Notes under the pieces: model-generated
What the model was told of the DNA's origin: nothing
Databases searched by the model: none
The model's input: the letters and a program-made list of their open reading frames with translations, nothing else
Translations under genes and position numbers: made by a program
NCBI RefSeq assembly: GCF_020085105.1
Contig: NC_058052.1
Coordinates: 12,567,233-12,631,232 of the forward strand
DNA length: 64,000 bases
DNA from: Siniperca chuatsi
Taxonomy: Eukaryota > Chordata > Actinopteri > Centrarchiformes > Sinipercidae
Direction: 5' to 3'
Shown: one piece after another, positions 49,116-61,569 of the stretch
Position numbering within the stretch: position 1 is the stretch's first letter
Layout: the number at the start of each line of letters is the position of its first letter

Positions 49116-52100
49116 ATGCTCCAGTCTCTAGCCAGTAATTCGTGTGTGCGGTTGATACAGAGTCACAAATCGACGTGGTATTTTGCATCTCTAGTCTTGG
49201 GGTATCTGCTTTATCTCATATTCGGCGCTGTTGTCTTTTCTTCGGTCGAGCTGCCTTATGAAGACCTCCTGCGCCAGGAGCTGAGGGCCGTTAAAAAACA
49301 GTTCCTCCAGGAAAATGAATGTCTGTCCGAGGAGCGTCTGGAGCGGTTTCTAAAGAAAGCACTGGATGCCAGTAATTATGGGGTTTCCATCCTCAATAAC
49401 GCCTCAGCCAACTGGAACTGGGACTTCACCTCTGCGCTGTTTTTTGCGAGCACCGTGCTGTCCACTACAGGTAAGTGTTGGCCACCGCCGATAGGCTCAG
49501 GCTGCACAGTGAAACGTTAGGTGATGCTGCAGCCGACCAGGTGTGCAGAATAAGGTAGAATATATTTATATTTTCAGCCAGCATTAGTCTTAAATGGGCT
49601 CCTGTTTTGGCCTTTCCACTGTCAGCATTTGATCATTTTAACAAAAATCCCTTTTGTCGGACTTGCAGGGTACCTGAGCCACTACTAGGCCACACAAGCC
49701 TATATGGCCTAGGGGAGAACGGGGCATCTTGTCACACTTTTTGCTTTCACTTCAATTTCTGGGTTTCAGTACGTCACAGTCACTCATTTTCCATATTAAA
49801 TTAAATAATAAATTCTTGTGCACAAATGTATAATCTTTAGCTTTTTACTTTTCACTTTAATTAGTTAGAAATGTTCAAGTACAGAATGTGCATTTGTGAC
49901 AAGTTGCCCCATCACCGGTATCAAAATACACCCTTTCTCTCCTCTATTCTTTGAAAAAATTTGTCATGCAGAAATTGATAATTGTTGGGTACCAAAAGCA
50001 TATTTAATGTCCCTTTGTATTACAATACAATAATTCAATCAGGCCATAAAGCTGTTTGTAGCTTCATCCTCAAATTGTAAAATGTGAGTTTAGATGCATT
50101 TACCCTTGATGTTATCACTAGTTATTTAGGTACAGAAGCTAAAGCTGTATGTTTTTCTATCTTTTATTTTGGCACAGTGAACCTGCCTTGCAGTCAGCGC
50201 AGCCTTTGATAAATATAACATTACTGTAAAGGAACAGCCCTCCAGCAAAGTGTATTGCTATATTCCATACAGAAGCAGGGCAATAGCTAGTGTCAGGCAC
50301 AGAAGCACATAAACTTGAGACAGCATCTATGTCAACATCTTAATCTTCCTTTCACCCCCAAGGCAATCACATGTTCTAATGTAACCCAAATGTTATACCC
50401 CTAACCAAATAGTTTTGTATATTTTGTCTTAAGTCACTTGGACAGTTTTGCATGACACTGTGCATAAAGTCATTTTCTGGCATTGTACAAAAGAACATGT
50501 CTTGCAGATGCTTGTCAGTCAGGACACCAGGAGAACTTTAGTCTGACTGCATGGCAGCAGTTATCTGTCAGGTTTCAACATACTCAGTTGCGCAGATACC
50601 GTGTACAGCTGTGGCCGCCTGGCTGCATAAATCTCCTTGTTCTTTGTTTAAGTCTCAACAAAATTCTGTTGATGGCTAAACAGACTTGACAGACATCTAA
50701 ATCAGATAGAGCTTTGACTCTTCTTATAGTCTCAAACTTTTTGCTTTTATGAATTGCACTGCACTTTCAGAATGAGTTTGATCCTCATTTAGCAAAAGCT
50801 AAAAGTGAATTGTTTGGGATTTTTAACAACATATATCACAAGCAAACTTACTGCTATTTCCTCATTTGCACACTTTTGTTAGTGAGCCATGGTATTTTTA
50901 ACATTTGTTTGTTAGGTCCAATTCAGAAGAACATGTTAGGTTTTTACAGCAATACATCCTAAGACTGGTCTCAGTAATCATCCTGTACCTGCCTGTAATT
51001 ATTTTTCCTTATTTTGTTTATAAGAAGTGTGAAAATGTATGTAATGTCTGATATACAGTATACTGCATCGTAATATGTGAACTGAAGATTGCCATGTTGA
51101 AAATCTCCTCAGTAAATAACTGAATTAAAACAGTAAACAATGTGAATACAAAGTGCATAAACACAATGTAGCAAAGTAGTATTGCTAGCAAAAAACATCC
51201 CTCTTTGTTTACAAAGTACTCCTGGTACATTCTGTTACCATTTAAAAAAGAAAAAAAAAAAGAAGAAGATTAATTTCCATAAAATCCACACAGACAGTTA
51301 TTGCTGTGTACTTTTATATTGTAATATTTACCAAAATTCAGTTCTACTGTATGTGAATAATTTCACATCGGATATGGTAGTGCCACGTGCGATTCTGGAG
51401 AAAATACAGACTAGGATTATGTGATGCTGATAAGATGGTTGAAAAGTTTAATAGAAACCTGTTGCAGCAGCAGCTTTCTTAATTGTAATTGAAAGATTTT
51501 CTGTCCTGTTTGTTTTCCTACAGGATATGGCCACACAGCACCACTGTCAGATGGTGGGAAGGCCTTCTGTATCATCTACTCAGTGATAGGCATCCCCTTC
51601 ACCCTCCTCTTCCTCACTGCTGTGGTGCAAAGGATCATGGTGTTCAGCACACGGAGGCCGGTCACGTACATCCACACGCACTGGGGCCTGTCCAAGCCAC
51701 TGGTGGCCATCGTTCATGCCACTCTGCTCGCCATGTTGGCCGTTTCTTGCTTCTTCCTCATCCCCGCCGCCATCTTCTCATCACTGGAGGAGAACTGGAA
51801 CTTCCTGGAGTCCTTCTACTTCTGCTTCATTTCCCTCAGCACCATTGGCCTGGGAGACTACGTACCTGGAGAGGCTGTTAATCAGAGGTTCAGGGAGCTT
51901 TACAAAGTCGGCATCACTGGTGAGTGCTGACGATTCTTCGGATTTGGAGCTATTTCCATGGCAAGGTGGTGGGAGCTGTAACGTCTCAAATTAATTCTGC
52001 TTACTGTCCATTTTCATCATTATTGAGGTGTTTGTAATGGTACTATGTGAAGCATTGTAAACAGCATATATCATATACTGTATATGGTCAAATTACAGTA

Positions 52101-53243
52101 GCCAAAAGATATTATGGATGAGACGACAGCAGTGTTACTGTTAGTGCCTGTGTTTCTCAAAGTCAGGACCACATTTCTCATAAACTCTAATGCTTCCTGT
52201 ATTCCTATATTCCAAAGAGGATATTACCGCTTGCTCTGTTTGCATGGAAAGAACGGCACCCTATTTATTATTTGAGCTATAAAGCAATCCAGCTAAAAAT
52301 CCTATATATGTTGCATTGTGCCACACTGTGTAGCATGTGATGGTCTCAATTTGTTCAGGGTAAATAGTTGTAATGATTAACTGATGTGATTATATCACAT
52401 ATAGCAGGTTTTTATGATGGTGAACTTTGACCTACCTAGGTGTGACACAATCAGCTTGGTGTATATTTTGACCCGTTATGTGAAAAGTTACATAAAAAAA
52501 TTATCAAAGCATGCGCAATAGGGTAAACACATGCTTCAAAATTATAAATACACAGATAGGATTCAGATATACTTGGTTCCTTCTAAGAAAAAAAAATATT
52601 TTCATAGACTGATATGGATAAGATTTAGCTTAACCCTGATTCAGATCCGGCTTGTAATATACTGTATATGGTAGTAGTGGCTTTATCCTGGCTTGACTTA
52701 CATTAGAATCACAAATTAGCTTTTGCACTTTCATTTATAATCCACACAAAACAGCTTGGTGATATATGCAAAAGGAGATGTGAGTTATAGTTTTATTTAC
52801 CCAACAGATAAGAATCATCACTATTGATTTCAAAACTTCAACAAGCTATGTACTGTAACTGATCAACAAAACTCTTACTATTGACATTAGAAGTTAGAAA
52901 TAACTTCAGTGACAGAGTGCTCATTAAAAATGGTTCAGCTGCAATAGCTTTTTGGGTAGCTTTTTTCACACTGGATATTTTTAAGCTGCTGTATGCTGCC
53001 TGCAAAGCCAATTTTGACATCCTTTTTGCTTTTTTCTACATGTTTAAAGGCCTATTAATCTGTCGGTTAAGACAACACAGTGTGGTGCAGGAGAAAAATG
53101 AGCCATGGCTTAATGGAGAGCAGCAAGGCATTGATTGCATTTTCTGGGTGATTGTGCAGCTTGTCCATGCACTCTTGACAAACTGTGGGTGTGCATGAAT
53201 GTCGAACACTACTCCAATGAGCTGTCACCTGCGTGAGTTTGTG

Positions 53244-53281
<38 letters not shown>

Positions 53282-54718
53282 GTACGCACCAGCCAGAGAG
53301 ACGTCATTCAGTAGGCACAATGTGTCAGTCTGTAGGAGGAGACAAGGCAGTGACAGTATGTGTTGGTTTGCACAAATACACAAACACATTTGTACAACTT
53401 CCTCAGTGAAAATCTGTCTGTATCAGAAGTGACATCACCACTATCTATAACATTATTTGGGGCATTGAAACCGAAGAGCTAAACAGTGCAATTTGTGTAA
53501 TTTACTGAAATGTTCATGGTTTTGTTTGTCTTGATTTTGTCAGTGCCTTTGGTGATAAGCAGTCACTGCTTTTGTGATTTGCATTCAGGGTATAGCACTA
53601 TTCTGTGTACATACAGTATGTTCTGCCTTCTTAATTGAATCCAAACAAAAGACTGTTGCTTAAATGCAAATATACATGTCACTTCTTGCAAATGCCAGAC
53701 TATATTTTTCTCAGAAAAAAAGATTTGTAATGTAATTAAACACTTGCTAATTCAGACACAACATAGTCAACATGCCCCTGATAGTGCTGTAATACTCCTA
53801 ATATTTATAGTATAAATGGTAATAGTGCTAATACAGTAGTTGTATTACTGTTCATATAGTCCAAACACCAGTCTAGACACACCTTTGGTTTCTAGGGGGT
53901 TTCAGGTTTTTTTTTTTGTTTTTTTTTTAAATGTTAGATGCTGCCAAAGATGGTTTGCTTGTATCAGGTGAAAGTGATTTTACTGCTGGCACATTTACAT
54001 TTAAAATGGGGATTTCCAGCATAGTTTGAAACAGTTTGTTTGTGTTTCTCCTCCTAGCTCACCATTCAACAAAGCCCACTCTGGGTTCTTGTTAACATGG
54101 TTAGCTAGCCACTGCCCTCTTGTGTCAGTGCACATAAACGACTGCACTTGTCAGTTTTGGGACAATAGTGAAGAAATGCATTACTTGTGTTTTTTCCAAT
54201 AGAATGACTTAGAGAAATCATAAAATAGAGTCTTACTGTGTAAATACAACAGCAGAATTTCATTAGCAGTAATAAAATAAGAGATTAAATTGTATTAAGT
54301 CCTGTAAAAAATGTTAGGTTCCTAACAACATACTTTAAATATAAAAAATGTGTGGTTATGGTTTGTTTTTGATATGGTGATAGTTAATAATACCACTCAC
54401 TGCAGCTAATTACTTATCCATCTTGTAATCCTTTTCCATGCCTGTGCGTTTGTCTCGTCAGTCTACCTGATCCTGGGTCTGATAGTCATGCTGGTGGTGC
54501 TGGAGACCTTCTGCGAGCTGCAGCAACTGAAGCAGCTGAGGAAGATGTTCTACCTGAAGAAGGAGAAGCCGCAGGACCGCCTCGCCATTTTGGAGCACGA
54601 CCACCTGTCCTTCACTACTGTGTCCAAAAGAGCTACAGCCCACAATGACGACAAAACCCACCCATTTGTCAGTGTCCCAACTCTGGCCTCTCCCAATGAT
54701 GACCCCATGATCCAGTAA
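49116..54718 (+). CDS. kcnk1: Two-pore-domain potassium channel TWIK-1
   Basis: Background K+ channel subunit, a dimer with two pore loops per chain. Coding exons 49116-49470, 51524-51919 and 54462-54718 have GT-AG borders and phases joining to 335 codons (human 336). The first pore filter TTGYG is residues 117-121 with H122 after it; the second, TIGLGDY, is 225-231. T117 (ion selectivity), H122 (pH sensing), C69 (cap disulfide), N95 of NAS (glycosylation) and K274 (SUMO site) of the mammalian protein are all at the same positions. Membrane segments: about 22-45, 132-155, 178-203 and 250-267. The C-terminal tail diverges but keeps the length. Teleosts have kcnk1 duplicates (a/b); which one this is cannot be told from here. 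Confidence 0.97.
53249..53279. repeat. (GT)n microsatellite
   Basis: Uninterrupted GT run of about 15 units in kcnk1 intron 2. Confidence 0.97.
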
Positions 54719-57510
54719 ACATCGACAGAGCAAACATCTATTGAAGGATGAAAACATGAAAGTAGGGGGGAAAATGCACGCAAGACTATAAATAGATCAG
54801 ATAAGTAGAATGAGTAGATCGTAAGTCTCAGCTGTAGGCATTCTGCAAAGCTCAACCATGCAAAGTTTAGTAGTAAAACTAGTTGAAACTATTCAGATCA
54901 AGCAAACAATCTCCTTTAGCAAACCACAATACTGACAATATAGTGCTATGCAGCAGAGATTCAATTTATGTACATTAATAAGGCAAAAAAATATATATTT
55001 TAACAGTTACTATAAAAACAAAATCAGTGATAAAAGAAAAGCCTTGCCTTTATGAGCTGTATTATTTATTGCATATTTAGGAACATTTTAGAAAGTAATT
55101 GGTCTCTTAAATCTAGCTGAAATATAGGAGACTTCTCTAATCTGTCACAAAATAGTTCATAAATATGTATGTATCTTATAAATAGAGATGCTTGACAGGT
55201 CTGTGGAATGTACATAATCAGGTAAATGTTTTAAGATGTACAGCCATGTAGAATTAACACACCTGTTAAAGATGAGCCAAAGTGTAGCCAAAACATAAAA
55301 ACAACTCAAATAATTAAGTTCAAAGTTTTTTGTTGGGGAAACTCTGAAATGGGGCCTGATTTTCCATCACATAATGTGGGTCGCATGGTTGACTGAAAGA
55401 GATGTTGCAGTCGATCCTGAACAAAGCACCTGAAAGAATAGGCAATACATTTTATGAACAATGAGTGAGCTGAGCTCAGAAGAAGATCCTGAAAGTACAA
55501 CATATTTGTTTGCAAAACAACAGACGTTGTTTAAGAAACTGCCAGGAAGAAACAATTTACTCTACATATGAGAACATGGTTTTACAGTCTATGTTTTGTA
55601 GCATTTTTGGCTCATCTTTATAGAGGTGTCCATATTCTGGTTGCACTCCACATTGTCACATTTCATTGTGAAGGGAAATATTTGTCTGCAGATATGTGTA
55701 CTTTCTCAACATCATCATCTCAGCAGTGCTATTTCAAAGTTGTCCGTGTGTGATGATAAGCACTATAACTTATTGATTTGTCTGAATGGCTTAATGTTTG
55801 CTGGACTGTGTGAAAAGGGAAGTGAGGTTAGCCTAGTTCAAAAAGGGAACCACAGTGGGCGGGCTGGTCCGTTGCATTTTACTGTCAATAAAGAGAGCTT
55901 AGTTTGCACATGTACTGGAGCCAGGCAGTAGTACAGAAAAAAATAACAGGTTCCAAAGATTTCATCCGTAAAAAAAAGGAGATATTTTTAATGGAAAAAT
56001 AATATTTTACATTTGTCGTGGATGATCTGTAAAGGCTTGACAATTGTTCTAACCAAGAAAATAGCAAGATGTTGAACAGAAACTACTTTTCTGTATTTAC
56101 ATCACTTCAGTGTAGAAATGTGATTATTAAATATAACATGAGGAACGTTTACAAAATGTTGTTAGTAATTAATGAAATTAATTCTGCATTCATTAGGGAA
56201 ACTTGAAACTGTAAATTCAAGCAGCAGGAGAGCAATTAAAACATCCCAGTTCTGATTATCTACCACATCAGTTTTTAATCTGGTCATCAACCAAGGATAA
56301 CTGTCCATAATTGGAATTCAAACCAGTGGATGTACAGTTGCAAGTTTGTATGACATTGACATTGCACTCCTCTGTGTATTTAAAAAAAAAAAAATTATTT
56401 GTATCTGGAGGAAAAGTGTTGCGACAGAAGTACTAATTTCATGCCATTATCCGTCCTCTGATATTTTGGCGCAAATAGACACCCACACATACAGTGTAGC
56501 ATACTGCTGTTATGCAGACTTGTTTGTCATATATACTTTTTAGAACATTTAATAGAAAGACATGCATTTACATACATGCTTTATGAATTGAATTTTTTAT
56601 GTCCCAGTCTCTGTATGGAGCCGAAGTTCTGACCTCATCTTTCTCTGCTATATTGCCACATCAAGACACAGTCGCTGCCTTTTATGAAGTCTTGAATGTA
56701 ATGTTTTTTTTATGCTGTTTGCTAGAGTGAGATTCAAGGCCTGAGCAGAGTGCAGCATTCCTCCTTGCTGCTCTGCTGGCTCTGTTAGTATAGTAGTGAC
56801 ACGTTTATTTAAAACAATGTGTACAGGTGAGCTGTGGCAAGGTGTCATGACCGCTTGCAAAATTAGCTTTGATTGTGTCATCATCTGAGTTACTCACTAA
56901 TCTGTAATGTTGTATTTTATAGATCTGCAGGATTGTAGTTCTTTTGTTTTTCCACCAGTCTAGGCCTTCATGTAAACTGTGAAGTATTGATACTGTTCAT
57001 GTTGTCTGCTGAGAAAAAGGAGAACTTGAATTCTGCCATGTTGGGGTTTCTCTTTTACTGTAATTTGTTTCACTGTTTTGTAGATACATTAATTAGATTG
57101 ATGTCAAGGCTTCGACCCTTCAGCGTTACTGTTTTTGGCAGTGTTTGTCACGCACATACAGTTTGTCTTGAAGGTGAGAGCTGTCAGGTAAAGTAGTTCT
57201 AATTCTGTTCAGGGAGTTAACATTGTGTCAAGGGTTACAAACAGAAGCACACTGAAATGATCTGTGCTGACAAAAGTAATACGTTTGGAATATTTGGAAT
57301 CATAGGTTTCTGTACAAATCTCTTCAGTTGTTGTGGCGCATACTGTAGATTCATATGCACCATTGAGTACTTTAGTGTTACAATACTGATATTGTTATTC
57401 AGGATTGCCATTGGGGCACCAAGGTTTTATGTAAAATTCATTTCAGCATAAAAGTGACTCCATGAACTGTAAAATATCAGTGTGTATCAAATAAAGAGTT
57501 GGTTTATTAT
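54719..57510 (+). terminator. kcnk1: kcnk1 3' UTR, candidate poly(A) signal
   Basis: No other gene is seen to 57500. An AATAAA hexamer at 57489-57494 followed by a GT/T-rich stretch would give a 3' UTR of about 2.8 kb. Earlier hexamers may also be used. Contains no convincing ORF. Confidence 0.45.
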
Positions 57511-58289
57511 GACTTAATCTGACTCTTTTGTTAATTATTTTATCCCCCTGAACGTATTATCCAGAGCTACTACTGTACATATGCTCAATGCCAAAAAATC
57601 AAAACTAGCTGATCCAGTGGTAGGTCATGGGTATTGTGCTCTGACAGCAGTTTCAGCTGTCTCCCTGCAGCCACACGTGTGATTATATAACATGTATTTA
57701 TCACTTCAAATGAATACTCTAAGGGTGAGAGTTGCAGACAATTGCTAGGCTTTTGTACACACAAAATCACTTGACTGAATTGGAAAGAAGAGCAGAACAA
57801 ATGCAAATTAATGTGATTATCTGTAGGATAGCATTTTTAAAGAATGACATAAATTGTCAGTACTTGAATACACTATTTTAGTCATTTGTCTCATCTTTGA
57901 ATATAAAATGGAGGTGTGGATGTTTAGCACACCTTTGTCTCCATCACAGAAGAGAAGTAATTGAAGTTGGAGGTGAACAAGAGGCTCACAGACATCCCAG
58001 CCTGTGATTAACAGGAAATGCTTTCTTATTTGAGCATAAGAAGCAATGATTTGCACATCAGACTCATTAAATGTGGCACTTCATAAAAGGGAGGACATTG
58101 TTATCGGTAGAAAGACAATGATTTATGATGAGAATCCGCGAAGACCAACAAAGCTCTAAAATTTGCAGTATTTATTAGTGGCTTTGGTATTACTGTACAA
58201 TATCTTGCACAAAGAAATACAAACAAAATTATGGAACAAAATGAAATATGATCTGATTCCTTTCAACCTCAGCACTCATCCCAGTACTA

Positions 58290-58418
58290 TTGTAGAAAAG
58301 GTTTCAGTCGTAGTCATCTGGACACTGTTTTCAGAATCCAGACGTTTCGGCTCCAATCCGGAAGTCATTCTCAATTGTGAAAAAATGGGACAGGAACTCA
58401 GAAATTTAAGCTACCCAG
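58290..58418 (-). mobile_element. Short Penelope-like terminus with 13-bp target duplication
   Basis: Reverse complement of the 3' tail of the element at 6172-6880 (matches about 6716-6836). It is flanked by CATCCCAGTACTA at 58277-58289 and again at 58419-58431, a perfect 13-bp target-site duplication. It is therefore an independent, severely 5'-truncated insertion of about 129 bp. The 140-codon ORF at 58163-58585 runs through it by chance. Confidence 0.85.
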
Positions 58419-58439
58419 CATCCCAGTACTACAGAATAT

Positions 58440-59285
58440 ATTGTATGTTATGGCCACGGGCAGCATATGTCTCTCTGAGGAGAGTGAGTTTAATTGGGAA
58501 TGGTCAGGGTGCTGAAACAAATGCAACACTTTTGTTTTATTCAGCAGCTGTATATCTTATTGAACAGAAGTGTATTTACCGTTGACATGCAGGCACCTCT
58601 CACTGCAGAGCCACTGAGCCGACATCCATGTTATCAAGTTTAACTACCTGAATAAAGATGAGGGGAAGGCAGCTCCTGGCAAAGTATTTATTGGATGCAC
58701 ATTATGAGAACACAATTACCTGTGGGCGCACAGTAACTGAAAATAACAGTTGTGGATGTCAGGCAGTTTGACACAGTACAAATCTGGCATATTCAGAAGC
58801 AACACTGAATAGCCAGTGTGTCTGTTCATTTACATAATGTGACTGTAACAAGGCACTGTAATCAGATCAGAATCCCTGCTTCAAAGTATGTAATCTGCTT
58901 GAATTTATATTATGTACTGTGCGTTTCTGGAAGTTAACCTTTAGAAAAACCTATTACAAAACAGGCTCTAAACACAACAACAGAACAACTGAGAGTCACA
59001 TCCAACTGACTCCCCGCCCCCATTCAATTTATGTACTGCAAATAGTCATTTTAAATAAAAGTAATAACAAAAGTAACAAAAGTAATGCAACAGCAAAATA
59101 ACAGCATATTTACTGTATTAAGAGGGCTAGCCCACATACAGTACTTAAACACACTTATCGCACATTCACACTCATGATTTATTCATAGCCTCTGTGCCTC
59201 TGTGCAAATTGTATTATTTCTTTTCAGTGCACACTGTGCAGGTTTAAAATGTAAAATATGAACATAAACAAACACATAAACAGTA
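58440..59285. other. Intergenic, no gene recognised
   Basis: AT-rich, with no domain or repeat recognised. Confidence 0.4.
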
Positions 59286-59876
59286 GCTATGAAAAAAAAA
59301 TACACTTTATTTATAGAGCACTTATCAAAACAAAGTATAAAATGCTTTACAGAGAGAGAAATAAAATACCACAGTGAATGATGAAATACATGAAGGACAA
59401 AAACAAAATAATAACAATAAAATAAAAACCAATAAAATAAACAGACAGCTCAGATAAGATCAGGATATGCTTTCCAATAAAAAAGAAGACACTGACTCAG
59501 ACAACCTAATTTCTTCAGGCAGTTCGTTCCAGAGCCTCGGGACCCCTTTTTTTACATCCTGGACGAGCCAGGCCATGAGGAGCCTTAAAAGTAATCAATA
59601 AGATCTTAAAATCAATCCTAAAACAAACAGGGCCAATGTAAAGAGGCTAAAACAGTTTTTTGATTAAGACAAGTGAACAGACTGTTACAATAATCGAGGC
59701 GTGAGGATAAAAGCATGTACAACAGTTTCTGCATCACTAAAATTTTAAATCGTATTTTTTGCAATATTTCTGAGGTGATAAAAACATGATTGGACAAGCT
59801 TAGTGATATGTTGCTCAAAACATAAATTGCTATGAAACAGGACACCAAGATTTCAGGCTTGATATGTTGTGACAGG

Positions 59877-60467
59877 TTACCAGTAGTTTGTTTTGTGATG
59901 TTGGGGCCCAATAACAAGGATTTCAGTTTTATTTGAGTTGAGCTGAAGAAAATCTATCGACATCCAGTTTTTTATGTCAGACAGGCAGTCCTGCAGAGAA
60001 CTCAGCGTACTAAGGTCAGTGGGCTTGACAGGGAGGTACAACTGTGTGTCATCCGCATAACAATGAAAAGAAATCCCATGTCTGGGGATGACATCACCCA
60101 AGGGAAGCATGTATAAGGAGAACAGTATTGGTCCCAGAATTGAACCTTGAGGCACACTGTAATTGATATGGGAAAATGATGACGTGAAGTTGTTAATGGC
60201 GACACAGAACTTCATATTGGAGAGATAAGATGATAACCAGTCTAGTGCAGTGCCAGATATGTCCACCCAGTGCCTCAGTCTATCTAGAAGAGTGCCATGA
60301 TCAAGTGTGTCAAAGGCAGCACTTAAATCCAGCAGCACAAGAATTAAACACATGCCTGCGTCGGCATTCATTAAAAGGTCATTAGTGACTTTGAGAAGGG
60401 TCGTCTCAGTGCTGTGGTGCTGACGAAAAGCATATTGAAACTTTTCAAAGGTATTATTATTTTCCAC
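59877..60467 (-). pseudogene. LINE reverse transcriptase fragment
   Basis: 196 codons open: FRQHHSTETTLLKVTNDLL, LVLLDLSAAFDTLDHGTLL (RT box A with the catalytic Asp), SVPQGSILGPILFSLYM (box B) and HCYADDTQLYLPVKP (box C; YADD at 60048-60059). Continues in another frame as SSRLDYCNSLFT near 59680. Typical of the L2/CR1 group. The frame is lost before the thumb region. Confidence 0.88.
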
Positions 60468-60706
60468 AGCAGCAAGAAGCTGCTTAGATACAATTATTTC
60501 GAGAACTTTGGAAATAAAAGGCAGTTTAGAAATGGGACGATAATTATCCAGGAGAGTGGGATCAACCCCAGGTTTTTTTGGTACTGGTTGGCAGTCAGCA
60601 TCCTATTATAAAGGAGTAATAACTCTTTAATAGCCATAAAATGGACCTTCCATCTGCGTTCTGCTCTTCTGCATTTCCTTTTACAGCTTCAAATACTGTT
60701 ATTTAA

Positions 60707-61369
60707 TCATGGCTGTTTTCTAGTCTTTGAGTTTGATCTATTTTTCAGATGAGCAATGGGATCTAAGGTTGAAAAACACAGGTAGTTAAAAGAATCAACC
60801 AAATCGTTGATGTGGGAGGAATTAGGAAACACACTGCCAGGAGAATTGAACAGTGTACAGAATTTTAAGGCACTATGCTCATTAAGGATGCGTGTGTACT
60901 TAGAGCGAGATAAGACAGTACTAGCAGCCTCTAATTCACAGTTAAAAACAATGCATAGGTGATCGGATACAAACATGTCCCTGATTTCCACAGATGGAGT
61001 TTTCAGGCCCAGACTAAAGACTAGCTCTAAGGCGTGGCCACAGGAATGAGTTTGGCCAGACACATGTTGTAAGTTAAAAGAGTTAGTGATATTTAAAAAA
61101 TCATTAGAAGAGTCATCAACATGAATATTAAAATCACCACAAAGAACAATTCTAACATAATTTAAAACAAGACTGGATAAAAATTCAGGGAGTTCCACCA
61201 AGAAGGAGCCAGCTGGTTTAGGGGGGCAATAAATAATACCAAAAATATGACCGGGAGGGGCCACCAAGTTTAAACATGAGCACTTCAAAGGAGGAAAAAT
61301 TATTGCAAGATATGAGGTTACATTGTAAATGCTTCCTATAAATAGTAACAAGGCCACCACCACGACCAC
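60707..61369 (-). pseudogene. LINE apurinic-type endonuclease fragment
   Basis: 220 codons open: GHIFGIIYCPPK, IVLCGDFNIHVDD (GDFN catalytic box near 61128-61141) and FVSDHLCIVF (SDH box), the C-terminal half of an APE-type endonuclease, followed by the linker toward the reverse transcriptase. The N-terminal half is not in frame. Confidence 0.85.
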
Positions 61370-61569
61370 AATCCCTAGGGCGGATCACCAGGGCGTGACT
61401 AGGATTCTGTTAAAAACATGAAATCTAAATCAGTAGATGAGATAAATCATTTAAAATAGTGGGATCTTACATTGAGAAGAGCCATCTTAAACAGTCTGTG
61501 CTGGGTTAGAACTGAAGTTAAAGCTGGAGATAGGGTTCTTTCCCAGATCTTTATTAAATATTAATATTG

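Larger units (their letters stand above)
59290..61560 (-). mobile_element. L2-type LINE, degenerate and internally deleted
   Basis: Antisense copy with endonuclease on the right (5' side) and reverse transcriptase then 3' region on the left. 59290-59640 (CACTTTATTTATAGAGCACT at the outer end, then GCAGTTCGTTCCAGAGCCTC, then TAAAATCAATCCTAAAACAA) is text I know from a common fish LINE-associated repeat. The endonuclease-to-RT spacing (60467 to 60707) is too short for an intact polymerase, so an internal deletion is likely. Outer limits are approximate. Confidence 0.78.

Noticed and set aside
58163..58585. 140-codon plus-strand ORF
   Set aside because: Runs through a Penelope-like terminus in antisense and changes character at its borders, so it is a chance frame.
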